The translations under genes and the position numbers were made by a program. This document shows, piece after piece, positions 52,277-61,437 of a stretch of 64,000 bases of DNA (position 1 is its first letter; each line of letters starts with the position of its first letter). The stretch covers positions 160,224 to 224,223 of the forward strand of contig CAUUHV010000001.1 of the NCBI GenBank assembly GCA_963545085.1, in the 5' to 3' direction. The notes under the pieces are model-generated. The model was not told the DNA's origin, made no database searches, and worked only from the letters and a program-made list of their open reading frames with translations. The stretch is from Catonella sp963545085. Its GTDB lineage: Bacteria > Bacillota > Clostridia > Lachnospirales > Lachnospiraceae.

Positions 52277-53284
52277 ATGCGGATTCCGAATTTTATAAAG
52301 AAGGGTGATACGATAGCGGTAACCGCCCCTTCGGACGGACTTAAAGAGGTTACAGACCATATAAGGCTTGATAATGCAAAAAATAATCTTATGGAAAGAG
52401 GCTATAAAGTAATCGAAACCCGTAATGTGAGAAATTCCGTTAAGGGAAGAAGCGCCGCAGCGGATGTAAGAGCGAAAGAATTTACGGAGCTTATGGTAAA
52501 TGAAGATATAAGCTATATAGTTTCCGCATGCGGTGGAGATTTTCTTATGGAAATTCTTGAGTTTATCAATTTTGAAAGGATAAAGAAAAATCCCAAATGG
52601 ATTCAGGGCTATTCCGATAATACGGGTTTGCTGTTTTCAATTACTACAATTTGCGACATTCCTACCGTATATTCCGGCAACATAGGCGATTACGGCATGG
52701 AGAATCTTCATAAAGCTGTAGAAAATAATTTAGAGATACTTGAAGGAAAACTTGTAACGCAGAAAAATTTTGAGTTTTACGAAGCGGCATTTACAAAAAA
52801 GGAGACCGGACTTGAGAGTTATAACTTAACCGAGTCTGTAAAATACCGCCTGATAGGCGGAGAGGAAGTGAAGTTTTCGGGAATGCTTTTAGGCGGTTGC
52901 CTTGATGTGCTTATAAATCTTTGCGGCACCAAGTATGACAAGGTACGGGATTTTCTTAAAAGGAACTCTAAAAACGGAATTATCTGGTATCTTGAAAGCT
53001 TCGCCCTTTCTTCGGCAAGGATTGAGACGGCTTTGTGGCAATTAAAGGAAGCGGAGTGGTTTGAAGGAGTGAGCGGATTTTTATTCGGCAGACCATGCTT
53101 TTTTAATGAGGAATATGAAACTTCCTTTGAGGAAGCCGTAAATAAAGCCCTTTCAGACTTTAATGTACCGATAATAACAGGGTGCGATATAGGGCACAGA
53201 CCGCCGAGACTTACCGTAATAAACGGATTTGAAGCTGAAATATCATTTAAAAGCGATGAGTTTCTGCTCGTATACGTAAATTGA
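52277..53284 (+). CDS. LD-carboxypeptidase (peptidase S66)
   Basis: A 335-residue S66 family serine peptidase like LdcA and MccF. The nucleophile Ser is in QGYSDNTGLL, the Glu in IWYLESFAL and the His in CDIGHRPPRLT. Family members cleave the L,D-bond of murein tetrapeptides or inactivate microcin C. AAGGAGGG precedes ATG 52277. Confidence 0.9.
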   Translation: MRIPNFIKKGDTIAVTAPSDGLKEVTDHIRLDNAKNNLMERGYKVIETRNVRNSVKGRSAAADVRAKEFTELMVNEDISYIVSACGGDFLMEILEFINFERIKKNPKWIQGYSDNTGLLFSITTICDIPTVYSGNIGDYGMENLHKAVENNLEILEGKLVTQKNFEFYEAAFTKKETGLESYNLTESVKYRLIGGEEVKFSGMLLGGCLDVLINLCGTKYDKVRDFLKRNSKNGIIWYLESFALSSARIETALWQLKEAEWFEGVSGFLFGRPCFFNEEYETSFEEAVNKALSDFNVPIITGCDIGHRPPRLTVINGFEAEISFKSDEFLLVYVN

Positions 53285-53290
53285 ATTACC

Positions 53291-53320
53291 TTGCGGCAGC
53301 CGACGTATGAACAAGCGGGA
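53291..53320. repeat. short repeat-like element
   Basis: TTGCGGCAGCCGACGTATG resembles TCGCGGCAGTCGCCGTATGG at 56431-56450; both are followed by AAGCGGGA-like or TTGCGGGA-like sequence. Similar to the core at 18023-18036. Weak evidence. Confidence 0.3.
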
Positions 53321-53374
53321 TTACCTGCGGGGCTGATAGAGGGAATAAAAGGTCATGTCATGAGAGGCGGGATT

Positions 53375-53917
53375 ATGAATAAATTTTTCGGGCATTTAAT
53401 GACGGTAGGAAAGCACAGGCGTCTTGTAAGAAAACATTGTTTTAAACTTGGGCTTTATTATCAGGGGCTTACTCATGATCTGTCAAAATACAGCCCTACG
53501 GAATTTTTGGCGGGAATAAAATATTATCAGGGAGATAAAAGTCCGAATTTCGCCGAAAGAATAGCAAATAACGGCTACAGCTATGCATGGCTTCACCATA
53601 AGGGCAGAAACAAACACCATTTGGAGTACTGGATAGACTATGATTTGAGCGATAAAGAGGGAGCAACCATGGCGGGGCTTGAGATGCCGCCCAAATACCT
53701 TGCGGAAATGTTCTGCGACAGGCTTGCTGCAAGCAAGACCTACAGAGGAAATGAATATAAAGACTCGGATCCTTATGAATATTTTACATCGGTAAGAAGC
53801 CACTATATTATTCATCCTAAGACTGAGGCGGCGCTTGAGAAAATTCTCCTTATTTTAAAAGATGAAGGAGAAGAAGCCGCATTTTCCTATGTTAAAAAAG
53901 AAATATTAGGTAAGTAA
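53375..53917 (+). CDS. DUF5662 family protein
   Basis: A 180-residue soluble protein. I chose ATG 53375 because AGAGGCGGG (53363-53371) precedes it; earlier frames run through the repeat-like element at 53291. Conserved His/Asp clusters (KHRRLVRKHCFKLGLYYQGL, THDLSKYSPTEF, HHKGRNKHHLEYWID) suggest a metal-dependent HD-like fold. The family function is unknown. A bidirectional terminator follows. Confidence 0.8.
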   Translation: MNKFFGHLMTVGKHRRLVRKHCFKLGLYYQGLTHDLSKYSPTEFLAGIKYYQGDKSPNFAERIANNGYSYAWLHHKGRNKHHLEYWIDYDLSDKEGATMAGLEMPPKYLAEMFCDRLAASKTYRGNEYKDSDPYEYFTSVRSHYIIHPKTEAALEKILLILKDEGEEAAFSYVKKEILGK

Positions 53918-53921
53918 TATA

Positions 53922-53971
53922 AAAACCCGCAGGTCATAATACTTTAAAAGTATAAGAAACCTGCGGGTTTT
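53922..53971. terminator. bidirectional terminator
   Basis: A perfect 13-bp arm pair AAAACCCGCAGGT/ACCTGCGGGTTTT (53922-53934, 53959-53971), with an inner ATACTT/AGTAT pair and T-runs on both strands, between two convergent genes. Confidence 0.8.
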
Positions 53972-53973
53972 CT

Positions 53974-55992
53974 TTAATCTGTAACTTCAACCGTTTTCGG
54001 CAGCAAATCCAAATTCGCGATTTGATTCCCTGTGCAAACAAGTTTTTTGAGTTTTGAAAGGTTTAACAGCGGTGACACATCGCTCACATAATTATTCGAT
54101 ATATCAAGCTCCTCAAGCTGCGGCATATTTGCCGTGAAATCCAAACTTTGAATGTGAGAGCTTGCTACATTAAGCTTTTTCAGCTTAGGAAAATGCTCTA
54201 AAAACTCATTATATTCACCTAAAGGCGCAATCGAAGTATCCCTCATATCCAAATTGCAAATTTCAACCCCTCCCGTATCAAGTTCTTCGAGAACTTCGTT
54301 ATCCTTCAGTTTACTTATAGAAATATCCAAATAGCTTGAATTCGAGATTTCCGGCGTAATAGTTAATTTCGTAACCTGAGGAAGAGAGAACACATCCGAA
54401 AAATCACCTGTATTCGCAAGGCATCCGTAGCCGAAGGAAAGGGATTTAAGCTTTGGAAGTTTAGACAGATACTGTACCATATCGGGTTTTGCAGCCCAAG
54501 TATAACTTCTAAGCTCAAGCTCCGTCAAATCCTTCATTCCCTTAAGCGGTTTAAAAGAGTAATCTCCGCCGACTTCGTAGATGAACAGTTTTTTAATCGA
54601 CGGCATATCGGAAACGGCTTCAAGACTTATCGCGCTTATTTCCACATCCGAAAGTGCCGTAAGTTTTTTTAGGCTCGGAATTTTAATGTCAAAGTTCCAA
54701 ATATAGGCGATATTAAGCTTTTTTAAGCTGACTAAGGTGGCTAAGGCGCTTACGTCATTTAAATCGCGACATCCGTCAAGAGTTAATTCTGTGAGCGACA
54801 AAGAACCCTTAAGTCCGTCAAGAGTCAAAATAGGGCAGTTATCTATGCTAAGCTTTTTCAAATTCGGCATATTTTTAACAAAGTCAAGATTTTTTAAATC
54901 CTTTACGTCACTAAAGCTGACTTCCGTAAGCCCCGGCATACCCGACAGTACGTTTAAATGCTCAAACTTTGTATCAAAACCGCTTATGGACAGTGACTTA
55001 AGCTTGGTAAGCGAAGAAAGACCGCTTAAATCCCACGTTTGTCCGTTAGAAAAGCCTAAACGTATCTCTTCAAGGTCGGTAAATGCTGAAAGAAAACTTA
55101 AATCCTTTGCAAAATCCTTGCTGAGACTATAGAAATCAATAAATTTCAGACCGGAAAACTTCTTAAGAGACGATAAATCCTCCTCGTGTCCGGCGAAAAT
55201 ACTGCCAAGCTCATAAATTTCGGCAGGATTATATAAGGAATCGGCAATACTTGTAATAGTTTCTCTCCCGGTACCGGTGTAATAGCGAAGTTTTTCAAGG
55301 TTTGAAAAATCGGTATAATCGTATTCCGACGCGGGTTTTATATCGGACTCGTTATTAAAATTCAGAGCTTCAAGACTTGTAAACGCCTGTATATCATCCT
55401 CGATTATATTTTCCGTACCCTTGACGGTAACGGTTTCGGGGTCAACAGGATTTCCGCGCTCGTCAATCTTTTTCGCCCATCTGAAAATCCACGGTAAATC
55501 GGAAGAGTCTGTAATACTGTTTGTGTTTTTTCTCCTTATGCTCAGATACTTGATTGAAGCATAATCGTCTTTCGTAATCTCATTAACGGGCTTTCCGAAA
55601 ACTGTGCTCACAAACTCAATTACAGCCGGATCTTCAGGCGCGCTTCGGAAAGAAGTGTTTTTTCTGTTTGTATTGACGGAGCCGTCATTATCAAACATAT
55701 TCGCGGTTGAGAAAAAATGTAGGCGGCTCAAAAAAAATACCGTGCTTATTATCACCAAAATGATAACAAAAGGTAAAAAAGCAGTAGAAGTGCTTTTGTT
55801 GTAATGCCTGCGTTTTCCGGTATCGCCTATATGAACTTCTTTTATATTTATTGTCTGGTTTATATCGGGCTGATCCTCTTCAAGAAAAAACTTTGTTCCG
55901 CAAAAAGGGCAAACCGTAACTCCGCCTTTTTGCCCCTCTTTTATATCCAAAGAACCTTGACAGTTCGGACACTTCATATTTATAACCTTCAT
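53974..55992 (-). CDS. zinc-ribbon, single-span membrane protein with leucine-rich repeats
   Basis: A 672-residue protein from ATG 55992 (GGAGATG upstream on the minus strand). The N terminus is a zinc ribbon: CPNC at 8-11 and CPFC at 28-31. A membrane helix (about 70-92) follows. From about 150 to the end lie many LRR units of 20-25 residues with the pattern LxxLxLxxC/N (e.g. NLKKLSIDNCPILTLDGLKG, MPQLEELDISNNYVSDVSPL). The ribbon is probably cytoplasmic and the LRRs outside, a protein-binding surface. Function unknown. Confidence 0.8.
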   Translation of the reverse strand: MKVINMKCPNCQGSLDIKEGQKGGVTVCPFCGTKFFLEEDQPDINQTINIKEVHIGDTGKRRHYNKSTSTAFLPFVIILVIISTVFFLSRLHFFSTANMFDNDGSVNTNRKNTSFRSAPEDPAVIEFVSTVFGKPVNEITKDDYASIKYLSIRRKNTNSITDSSDLPWIFRWAKKIDERGNPVDPETVTVKGTENIIEDDIQAFTSLEALNFNNESDIKPASEYDYTDFSNLEKLRYYTGTGRETITSIADSLYNPAEIYELGSIFAGHEEDLSSLKKFSGLKFIDFYSLSKDFAKDLSFLSAFTDLEEIRLGFSNGQTWDLSGLSSLTKLKSLSISGFDTKFEHLNVLSGMPGLTEVSFSDVKDLKNLDFVKNMPNLKKLSIDNCPILTLDGLKGSLSLTELTLDGCRDLNDVSALATLVSLKKLNIAYIWNFDIKIPSLKKLTALSDVEISAISLEAVSDMPSIKKLFIYEVGGDYSFKPLKGMKDLTELELRSYTWAAKPDMVQYLSKLPKLKSLSFGYGCLANTGDFSDVFSLPQVTKLTITPEISNSSYLDISISKLKDNEVLEELDTGGVEICNLDMRDTSIAPLGEYNEFLEHFPKLKKLNVASSHIQSLDFTANMPQLEELDISNNYVSDVSPLLNLSKLKKLVCTGNQIANLDLLPKTVEVTD

Positions 55993-56051
55993 TATGTCAT
56001 CTCCTTTTAAATCTGCAAAAATTTGAATACCGTTCATATTATATGATACAA

Positions 56052-56113
56052 GTGTCAAAAGTATGAAAATCCGAAGCAATCCTGTATCAGTCGGTGCCGA
56101 ATACTTTTGACAC
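56052..56113. promoter_or_regulatory. 13-bp inverted repeat near the LRR gene promoter
   Basis: GTGTCAAAAGTAT (56052-56064) and ATACTTTTGACAC (56101-56113) are perfect reverse complements 36 bases apart, with GTCGGTG/CACCGAC nested nearby. It may be an operator or a DNA loop site. Confidence 0.4.
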
Positions 56114-56165
56114 CGACACCATTATATCTCAAAAATCGAGAATAAACAAATTGAAATTGCTCCGC

Positions 56166-56194
56166 TTGACGTAAAATCTGTTATGTAGTAGTAT
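56166..56194 (+). promoter_or_regulatory. promoter of the metK operon
   Basis: TTGACG (56166-56171) and TAGTAT (56189-56194), 17-base spacer, about 17 bases before the riboswitch. Confidence 0.55.
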
Positions 56195-56210
56195 ATCTCC
56201 ATAAAGATGT

Positions 56211-56405
56211 TCTCTTATTCAGAGTGGCGGAGAGTGAAGGCTCTGTGAAGCTACGGCAACCCCCTTTAGGGAAGGTGCCAACCTGAGCGGGTTTTGTTAT
56301 GTTTAAAATCCGAGCAATAAGAGGATTTGAGGTTATCAAGTCCGAATAATTGGTTTAGTGTCTGATAGGATAAGAGAGGTTAGCTTTATAAAACCTCTTT
56401 TTTTT
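56211..56405 (+). promoter_or_regulatory. SAM-I (S-box) riboswitch with terminator
   Basis: The aptamer (56211-56324) has the S-box landmarks: CTCTTATTCAGAG at the start, GAAGCTACGGCAACC, GGTGCCAACCTGAGC, and GAGCAATAAGAGG closing the P1 stem. An expression platform follows with a terminator, AGAGGTT/AAACCTCT plus T-run (56375-56405). SAM binding should favour termination and shut the downstream metK operon. Confidence 0.92.
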
Positions 56406-56430
56406 CTGCTCGGCTGAGCGGTGAAATATC

Positions 56431-56470
56431 TCGCGGCAGTCGCCGTATGGCTCGTTGCTTGCGGGAATAA
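56431..56470. repeat. short repeat-like element before metK
   Basis: The sequence TCGCGGCAGTCGCCGTATGG resembles the elements at 53291 and 18019 over about 18 bases. Low confidence. Confidence 0.3.
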
Positions 56471-56545
56471 ACTCAAGGGCACATCTTTAAAACTATAGAC
56501 ATAGTCTCATGCCTGTTGGAGGCGCATTTAAAACGGAGGAATATT

Positions 56546-57748
56546 ATGGATAAGTTTATTTTCACATCTGAATCTGTTACTGAAGGACATCCCGACAAAA
56601 TATGCGACGCGGTATCCGACGCTATACTGGATGCATGCCTTAAAGAGGATCCTATGAGCAGAGTTGCGTGCGAAACCGCCGCCTGCACCGGATTTCTTCT
56701 TATAACCGGAGAGATAACCACAAAGGCGAAGGTGGATTACTCCAAAATTGCGAGAGATACGGTAAGAGAAATCGGCTATGACGATTCAAAAAAAGGATTT
56801 GATGCCGATACCTGCGCCGTTTTTGTAGCGATAGACGGACAGTCGCCCGATATAGCCATGGGAGTGGACAAGGCTTTTGAAGTAAGAGAAAAAGATATGA
56901 CGGACGAGGAGCTTTCGCAGGTCGGAGCGGGAGATCAGGGGATGATGTTCGGCTATGCGGTAAACGAAACCGAGGAATATATGCCGTACGCAATTTCGCT
57001 TGCGCATAAGCTTACAAAAAAGCTTACCGAGGTAAGAAAAAACGGAACTCTTACCTATCTTCGTCCGGACGGAAAGAGTCAGGTTTCCGTGGAATACGGG
57101 GAGGACGGCAAGCCGTTAAGACTTGAGGCTATAGTGGTTTCAAGCCAGCATGATGAAAAAGTTTCCAAAAAGACCGTGCATGAGGACATAAAGAAATATG
57201 TAATAGACACTGTGGTGGATACCGCTATGGTGGATGAGCATACGAAAATATTCATAAATCCTACCGGGAGATTTGTAATAGGAGGTCCTCACGGTGACGC
57301 GGGACTTACCGGAAGGAAAATAATAGTTGACAGCTACGGCGGTTCGGCAAGGCACGGCGGCGGAGCTTTCTCCGGAAAAGACGCCACGAAAGTTGACAGA
57401 AGCGGAGCTTATGCCGCAAGATATGTTGCTAAAAATATAGTTGCCGCAGGGCTTGCGGACAAGGTGGAACTTCAGCTTTCTTACGCCATCGGCGTGGCTG
57501 AGCCTACATCGGTACTGGTTGAAACTTTCGGAACCGGAAAAGTAAGCGATAATAAGCTTGTGGAAATAGTAAGAAAGGTCTTTGATTTAAGACCTGCCGG
57601 TATTATAAAAATGCTTGATTTAAGAAAACCGGTTTATAGACAGACTGCCGCCTACGGACATTTCGGAAGGACTGATCTCGACCTTTCGTGGGAGAGAACG
57701 GATAAGGTTGAAGAACTTAAAAAGCTTGTCACGGAGGATTTAAGGTGA
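56546..57748 (+). CDS. metK: S-adenosylmethionine synthetase
   Basis: A 400-residue MetK from ATG 56546 (GGAGG at 56536-56540; an upstream in-frame ATG at 56516 has none). FTSESVTEGHPDKICD, GAGDQGMMFGYAVNET and GGGAFSGKDATKVDRS are characteristic. It makes SAM from methionine and ATP, and the S-box upstream gives feedback. Its stop overlaps the next gene's GTG start (GTGA), placing it in an operon with polysaccharide genes. Confidence 0.97.
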   Translation: MDKFIFTSESVTEGHPDKICDAVSDAILDACLKEDPMSRVACETAACTGFLLITGEITTKAKVDYSKIARDTVREIGYDDSKKGFDADTCAVFVAIDGQSPDIAMGVDKAFEVREKDMTDEELSQVGAGDQGMMFGYAVNETEEYMPYAISLAHKLTKKLTEVRKNGTLTYLRPDGKSQVSVEYGEDGKPLRLEAIVVSSQHDEKVSKKTVHEDIKKYVIDTVVDTAMVDEHTKIFINPTGRFVIGGPHGDAGLTGRKIIVDSYGGSARHGGGAFSGKDATKVDRSGAYAARYVAKNIVAAGLADKVELQLSYAIGVAEPTSVLVETFGTGKVSDNKLVEIVRKVFDLRPAGIIKMLDLRKPVYRQTAAYGHFGRTDLDLSWERTDKVEELKKLVTEDLR

Positions 57749-59547
57749 GTCATACAAAAAGCATTTCGGGCTTTAAAAAATTTTCCTTTACGCTTTTGTT
57801 TGTGGCTATGGGAATAGTGCCTCTTGTGATGAGAACCTATATTTACAATCCGGGATTGTCCGCGTATCCGTGGTTTTCGGACAGTAATTTCAGCGTGGAT
57901 GTATTCCTTCATTATAAAGGTGTGCTGCTTGTCGCTGTAGCGGTGTTTATGACAGGAGTGCTTATTTACGGCGTTGTAAAGCATTTTCCTCGTTTTAAAG
58001 GTGAAATATGGCTGTTTCCGTTAATAGGTTACGGAATCTTAAGCCTTGTCTCGAGTCTTGCCTCCCCTTACAGAACATTCAGTTTTTTCGGCATGTATGA
58101 GCAGCATGAAACAATCTGGGTGCTTCTTGCCTACTGTATAGTGACGGTTTACTCATATTATTTCATAGAGGATGAAAGCAGTATTTCACTGTTAATAAAA
58201 ATTCTGATTTTTTTAGCCGTGATATTCTCCTTTATAGGACTTTCACAGCTTATCGGAAAGGATTTTTTTGAAAGCGGTATTGGAAGATGGCTTATGGTTC
58301 CCGAAGCGGTAGAGGAGGAATACGGCTTTAGAGAAACGCTTGTATTCAGCTTTTCAGGCTCCGGCAATCATCAGGTTTATCTTACTATGTATAATCCGAA
58401 CTACGTGGGAGCTTACGCGGCGCTTATATTTCCGATTTTTGCCACGCTTGCCGTTTCGTCTAAGGAACGGGGCAAAAAACTGTTTTGGGCGGCTATGGCG
58501 GTAATTAACTTTTTATCCGCCATGGGAGCGGGTTCAAAAACCTTTATCGGTTCTTTTGCGGTATCGGGAATAGTCGCTATTGTGCTGTACAGAAAAAAGC
58601 TTAAAAAGGGATGGAAGCTTGCGGCTTCGCTTGCGGTTATAATAACGGTTTTTACGGGAGTTTATTTTGCGCTTATAAAGACGAATCCGATAACCTATGT
58701 AAAAAATGCCGTAGCCGCGAGAGAAAATGATTCCAAGCTTGAACATGTGGAACTTTATGATGACAGAACGGAAATCACCTATAATGGCAAAAAAGTTAAT
58801 TTTTCATACGAAGAAACGGAAAACGGAGCGGATATAAAGTTTTTTGACGGGAATAAAGCCGAACTTTTATATAATAAGGATGAAGCGGGCGGAATAATAA
58901 CCTTAAATGACACGGCTTTTGACGGGCTTTCATTTAATCTTGCCGACAGCTATGAGGCGGGATATATAGTTATATGCAACACTTTAAAGGGAAGCTTTAA
59001 TATAAAAAGAAGTGAAAAAGGCTATAAATTTTTAAATAATGTGGCTAAACTTGATGATATTGATTATCCTCCGTCGGCTGTTTTTACGGGTTATGATGCT
59101 TTCGCATCAGGCAGAGGTTACATCTGGTCGAGAACCGTACCGTTGCTTTCTAAATATCTGTTTTTAGGTTTGGGCGCGGACAACTTTGCGCTTGCTTTTC
59201 CGCAGAGCGATTATATAGGGAAATTAAACGGAGGCTTTAACGGCATGATAATAACAAAGCCTCATAATATATATATGCAGGTCGGAGTACAGACAGGCGT
59301 ATTGTCACTTATATGCTTCCTTTCAGTAGCCTTGATATATGTTATTCAGTCGCTTATTTTATATGGAAAAATGGAAATAGACACGGTGAATAAGGCTGTC
59401 GGCGCGGCGGTGGCTCTCGGAGTGATAGGCTATCTCGTATCGGGAATATTCAATGACTCCTGTATTTGCGTCGCTCCGATTTATTGGTGCCTTTTAGGAG
59501 CGGGCTACGGTATAAACAGATGCTTTAAAACGGAAGTGAATAAATGA
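57745..59547 (+). CDS. O-antigen ligase/polymerase-like membrane protein (Wzy_C family)
   Basis: A 600-residue polytopic protein of about 11-12 helices. The Wzy_C-type loop near the end of the core has LGLGADNFALAFPQSDYIG and TKPHNIYMQVGVQTG, with the functional histidine. An extracytoplasmic insert of about 130 residues (about 325-455, starting after AVAARENDSKLEHVEL) is predicted as soluble beta-rich. It probably polymerises or ligates a surface polysaccharide. The start is GTG 57745 overlapping metK; ATG 59544 of the next gene overlaps its stop. Confidence 0.8.
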   Translation: MSHTKSISGFKKFSFTLLFVAMGIVPLVMRTYIYNPGLSAYPWFSDSNFSVDVFLHYKGVLLVAVAVFMTGVLIYGVVKHFPRFKGEIWLFPLIGYGILSLVSSLASPYRTFSFFGMYEQHETIWVLLAYCIVTVYSYYFIEDESSISLLIKILIFLAVIFSFIGLSQLIGKDFFESGIGRWLMVPEAVEEEYGFRETLVFSFSGSGNHQVYLTMYNPNYVGAYAALIFPIFATLAVSSKERGKKLFWAAMAVINFLSAMGAGSKTFIGSFAVSGIVAIVLYRKKLKKGWKLAASLAVIITVFTGVYFALIKTNPITYVKNAVAARENDSKLEHVELYDDRTEITYNGKKVNFSYEETENGADIKFFDGNKAELLYNKDEAGGIITLNDTAFDGLSFNLADSYEAGYIVICNTLKGSFNIKRSEKGYKFLNNVAKLDDIDYPPSAVFTGYDAFASGRGYIWSRTVPLLSKYLFLGLGADNFALAFPQSDYIGKLNGGFNGMIITKPHNIYMQVGVQTGVLSLICFLSVALIYVIQSLILYGKMEIDTVNKAVGAAVALGVIGYLVSGIFNDSCICVAPIYWCLLGAGYGINRCFKTEVNK

Positions 59548-61436
59548 AACAAAAGATTCGCGGTTTTTATGAAAAAAGGGAGCGTATATTAAGGCAGACA
59601 TTCATAATGCTTTATGATATGGCGGCGGTATGGCTGTCGGGGTTGCTTTCGCTTCTTTTAAGATTTGATATGAGCTTTGCCAAAATTCCCGCAAACTTCA
59701 TTTCAAATATGTATATATTCCTTATTTTTAATATAGCGGCTACAGTTATAATTTTTGCCTGCAACCACCTTTATAGCAGTATATGGGCTTATGCCGGAGT
59801 TGTGGAAATGCAGAGGATGGTTATAGCCGTAGCGGAGGTTACACTTTTTGAAATTATACTTACAACCGTCTACGGTTTAGGCGGCACGGCATATCCGCTG
59901 CCGAGAAGTTACCATGTGCTTTATTTTCTGATTTTGCTTGTATTTACAGCCGGAGTGCGATTTTTGTATAGGATTATAAAAATACATTTTTCGGGAGCCG
60001 GCATAAAAAGCACGGCACCGGCAAAGGTTATGCTTATAGGCGCCGGAGAAACCGGGCATATGGTTATAAGAGACATCCTTACAAGCGCTTCGGTCAATAA
60101 AGAGGTTTTATGTATAATTGATGATGATAAAAATAAAATCGGAAGTTATATAAACGGTGTGAGAGTGGTAGGAGACAGAAATTCTATCGCGTCTTCGGTT
60201 ATCAAATATAAGATAGACGAGATAATAATAGCTATTCCGTCAGCGGACAGAAAAACCGTAAGCAAGCTTGCGAAAATCTGTGCCGACACCGGATGCAGGC
60301 TTAAAATAACTCCGAGTATTACGGAGATTGTGGAAGGGCATGTTTCGGCAACTCTTTTAAGAGAGGTGAGTGTTGAAGATTTACTCGGTAGAGAACCGGT
60401 AAAAACGGAGCTGAGCCTTATAATGGGCTATGTGAAGGACAGGACGGTGCTTGTGACGGGCGGAGGGGGTTCCATAGGAAGCGAGCTTTGCAGGCAGATT
60501 GCCGGATATAAGCCGAAAAAGCTTATAATAGTCGATATTTATGAAAATAACGCTTATGATATAGAGCAGGAGCTTAAAATGAAGCATCCGGAGCTTGACC
60601 TTACGGTACTTATAGCTTCGGTGAGAAACCTTAAAAGGCTTGAGGCGATTTTTGATAAATACAGACCGGAGCTTATTTACCACGCCGCGGCTCATAAACA
60701 TGTTCCTCTTATGGAGGACAGTCCTAACGAGGCGGTGAAAAATAATGTGACAGGAACTTATAATGTGGTAAGAGCGGCGGATAAATACGGAGTGAAAAGG
60801 TTTGTGCTCATATCCACGGACAAGGCTGTAAATCCAACGAGCGTTATGGGAGCTACAAAGAGAATCTGCGAGATGATAATACAGAGTTTCGGCAAACGCT
60901 CGAAAACGGAGTTTGTGGCGGTCAGATTCGGAAATGTTTTAGGCAGCAACGGAAGCGTGATTCCTTTATTTAAGAAGCAAATTGCGGAGGGAGGTCCCGT
61001 GACCGTAACCGATCCTGAAATTATAAGATATTTTATGACGATTCCCGAAGCGGTATCTCTCGTTTTGCAGGCGGGGGCTTATGCCGCGGGCGGAGAAATT
61101 TTCGTGCTTGAGATGGGAGAGCCTGTGAAAATTTTGGATCTTGCGAAGAACCTTATAAGGCTTTCGGGTTTCACACCGGATAAGGACATAAAAATAGTGT
61201 TTACGGGGCTCCGCTCGGGTGAAAAGCTGTATGAGGAGCTTCTTATGGCGGAAGAAGGAATGAGAGATACCGAAAACAGGCTCATTCACATAGGAAAGCC
61301 GATTGAAATGGACGAGGCGAAATTTTTGAAAAACTTAGCGGAACTGACCGAACTTGCGGAGAATGAGGCGGATAATAAAATTATAAGAGCAAAGATAAGG
61401 GAAACGGTACCTACCTTTAAGAATGACGAGGCGTAA
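59544..61436 (+). CDS. CapD/PglF-like UDP-sugar 4,6-dehydratase, membrane type
   Basis: A 630-residue protein. Four membrane helices (about 15-145) precede two Rossmann domains: a CoA-binding-like one (about 155-270, MLIGAGETGHMVIRDILT) and an epimerase domain (about 295-570) with GGGGSIGSELCRQI and STDKAVNPTSVMGATKR, where Met replaces the Tyr of classical SDRs as in FlaA1/PglF. It would convert UDP-GlcNAc to a 4-keto-6-deoxy sugar for a surface glycan. Start overlaps the Wzy-like stop. Confidence 0.92.
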   Translation: MKQKIRGFYEKRERILRQTFIMLYDMAAVWLSGLLSLLLRFDMSFAKIPANFISNMYIFLIFNIAATVIIFACNHLYSSIWAYAGVVEMQRMVIAVAEVTLFEIILTTVYGLGGTAYPLPRSYHVLYFLILLVFTAGVRFLYRIIKIHFSGAGIKSTAPAKVMLIGAGETGHMVIRDILTSASVNKEVLCIIDDDKNKIGSYINGVRVVGDRNSIASSVIKYKIDEIIIAIPSADRKTVSKLAKICADTGCRLKITPSITEIVEGHVSATLLREVSVEDLLGREPVKTELSLIMGYVKDRTVLVTGGGGSIGSELCRQIAGYKPKKLIIVDIYENNAYDIEQELKMKHPELDLTVLIASVRNLKRLEAIFDKYRPELIYHAAAHKHVPLMEDSPNEAVKNNVTGTYNVVRAADKYGVKRFVLISTDKAVNPTSVMGATKRICEMIIQSFGKRSKTEFVAVRFGNVLGSNGSVIPLFKKQIAEGGPVTVTDPEIIRYFMTIPEAVSLVLQAGAYAAGGEIFVLEMGEPVKILDLAKNLIRLSGFTPDKDIKIVFTGLRSGEKLYEELLMAEEGMRDTENRLIHIGKPIEMDEAKFLKNLAELTELAENEADNKIIRAKIRETVPTFKNDEA

Positions 61437-61437
61437 C

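Larger units (their letters stand above)
55993..56545. other. divergent intergenic region between LRR gene and metK
   Basis: A 553-base region with a 13-bp inverted repeat (56052-56064/56101-56113), a promoter (56166-56194), the SAM-I riboswitch (56211-56405) and a short repeat (56431-56470). The minus-strand LRR promoter has a TATAAT at 56043-56038. Confidence 0.6.
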
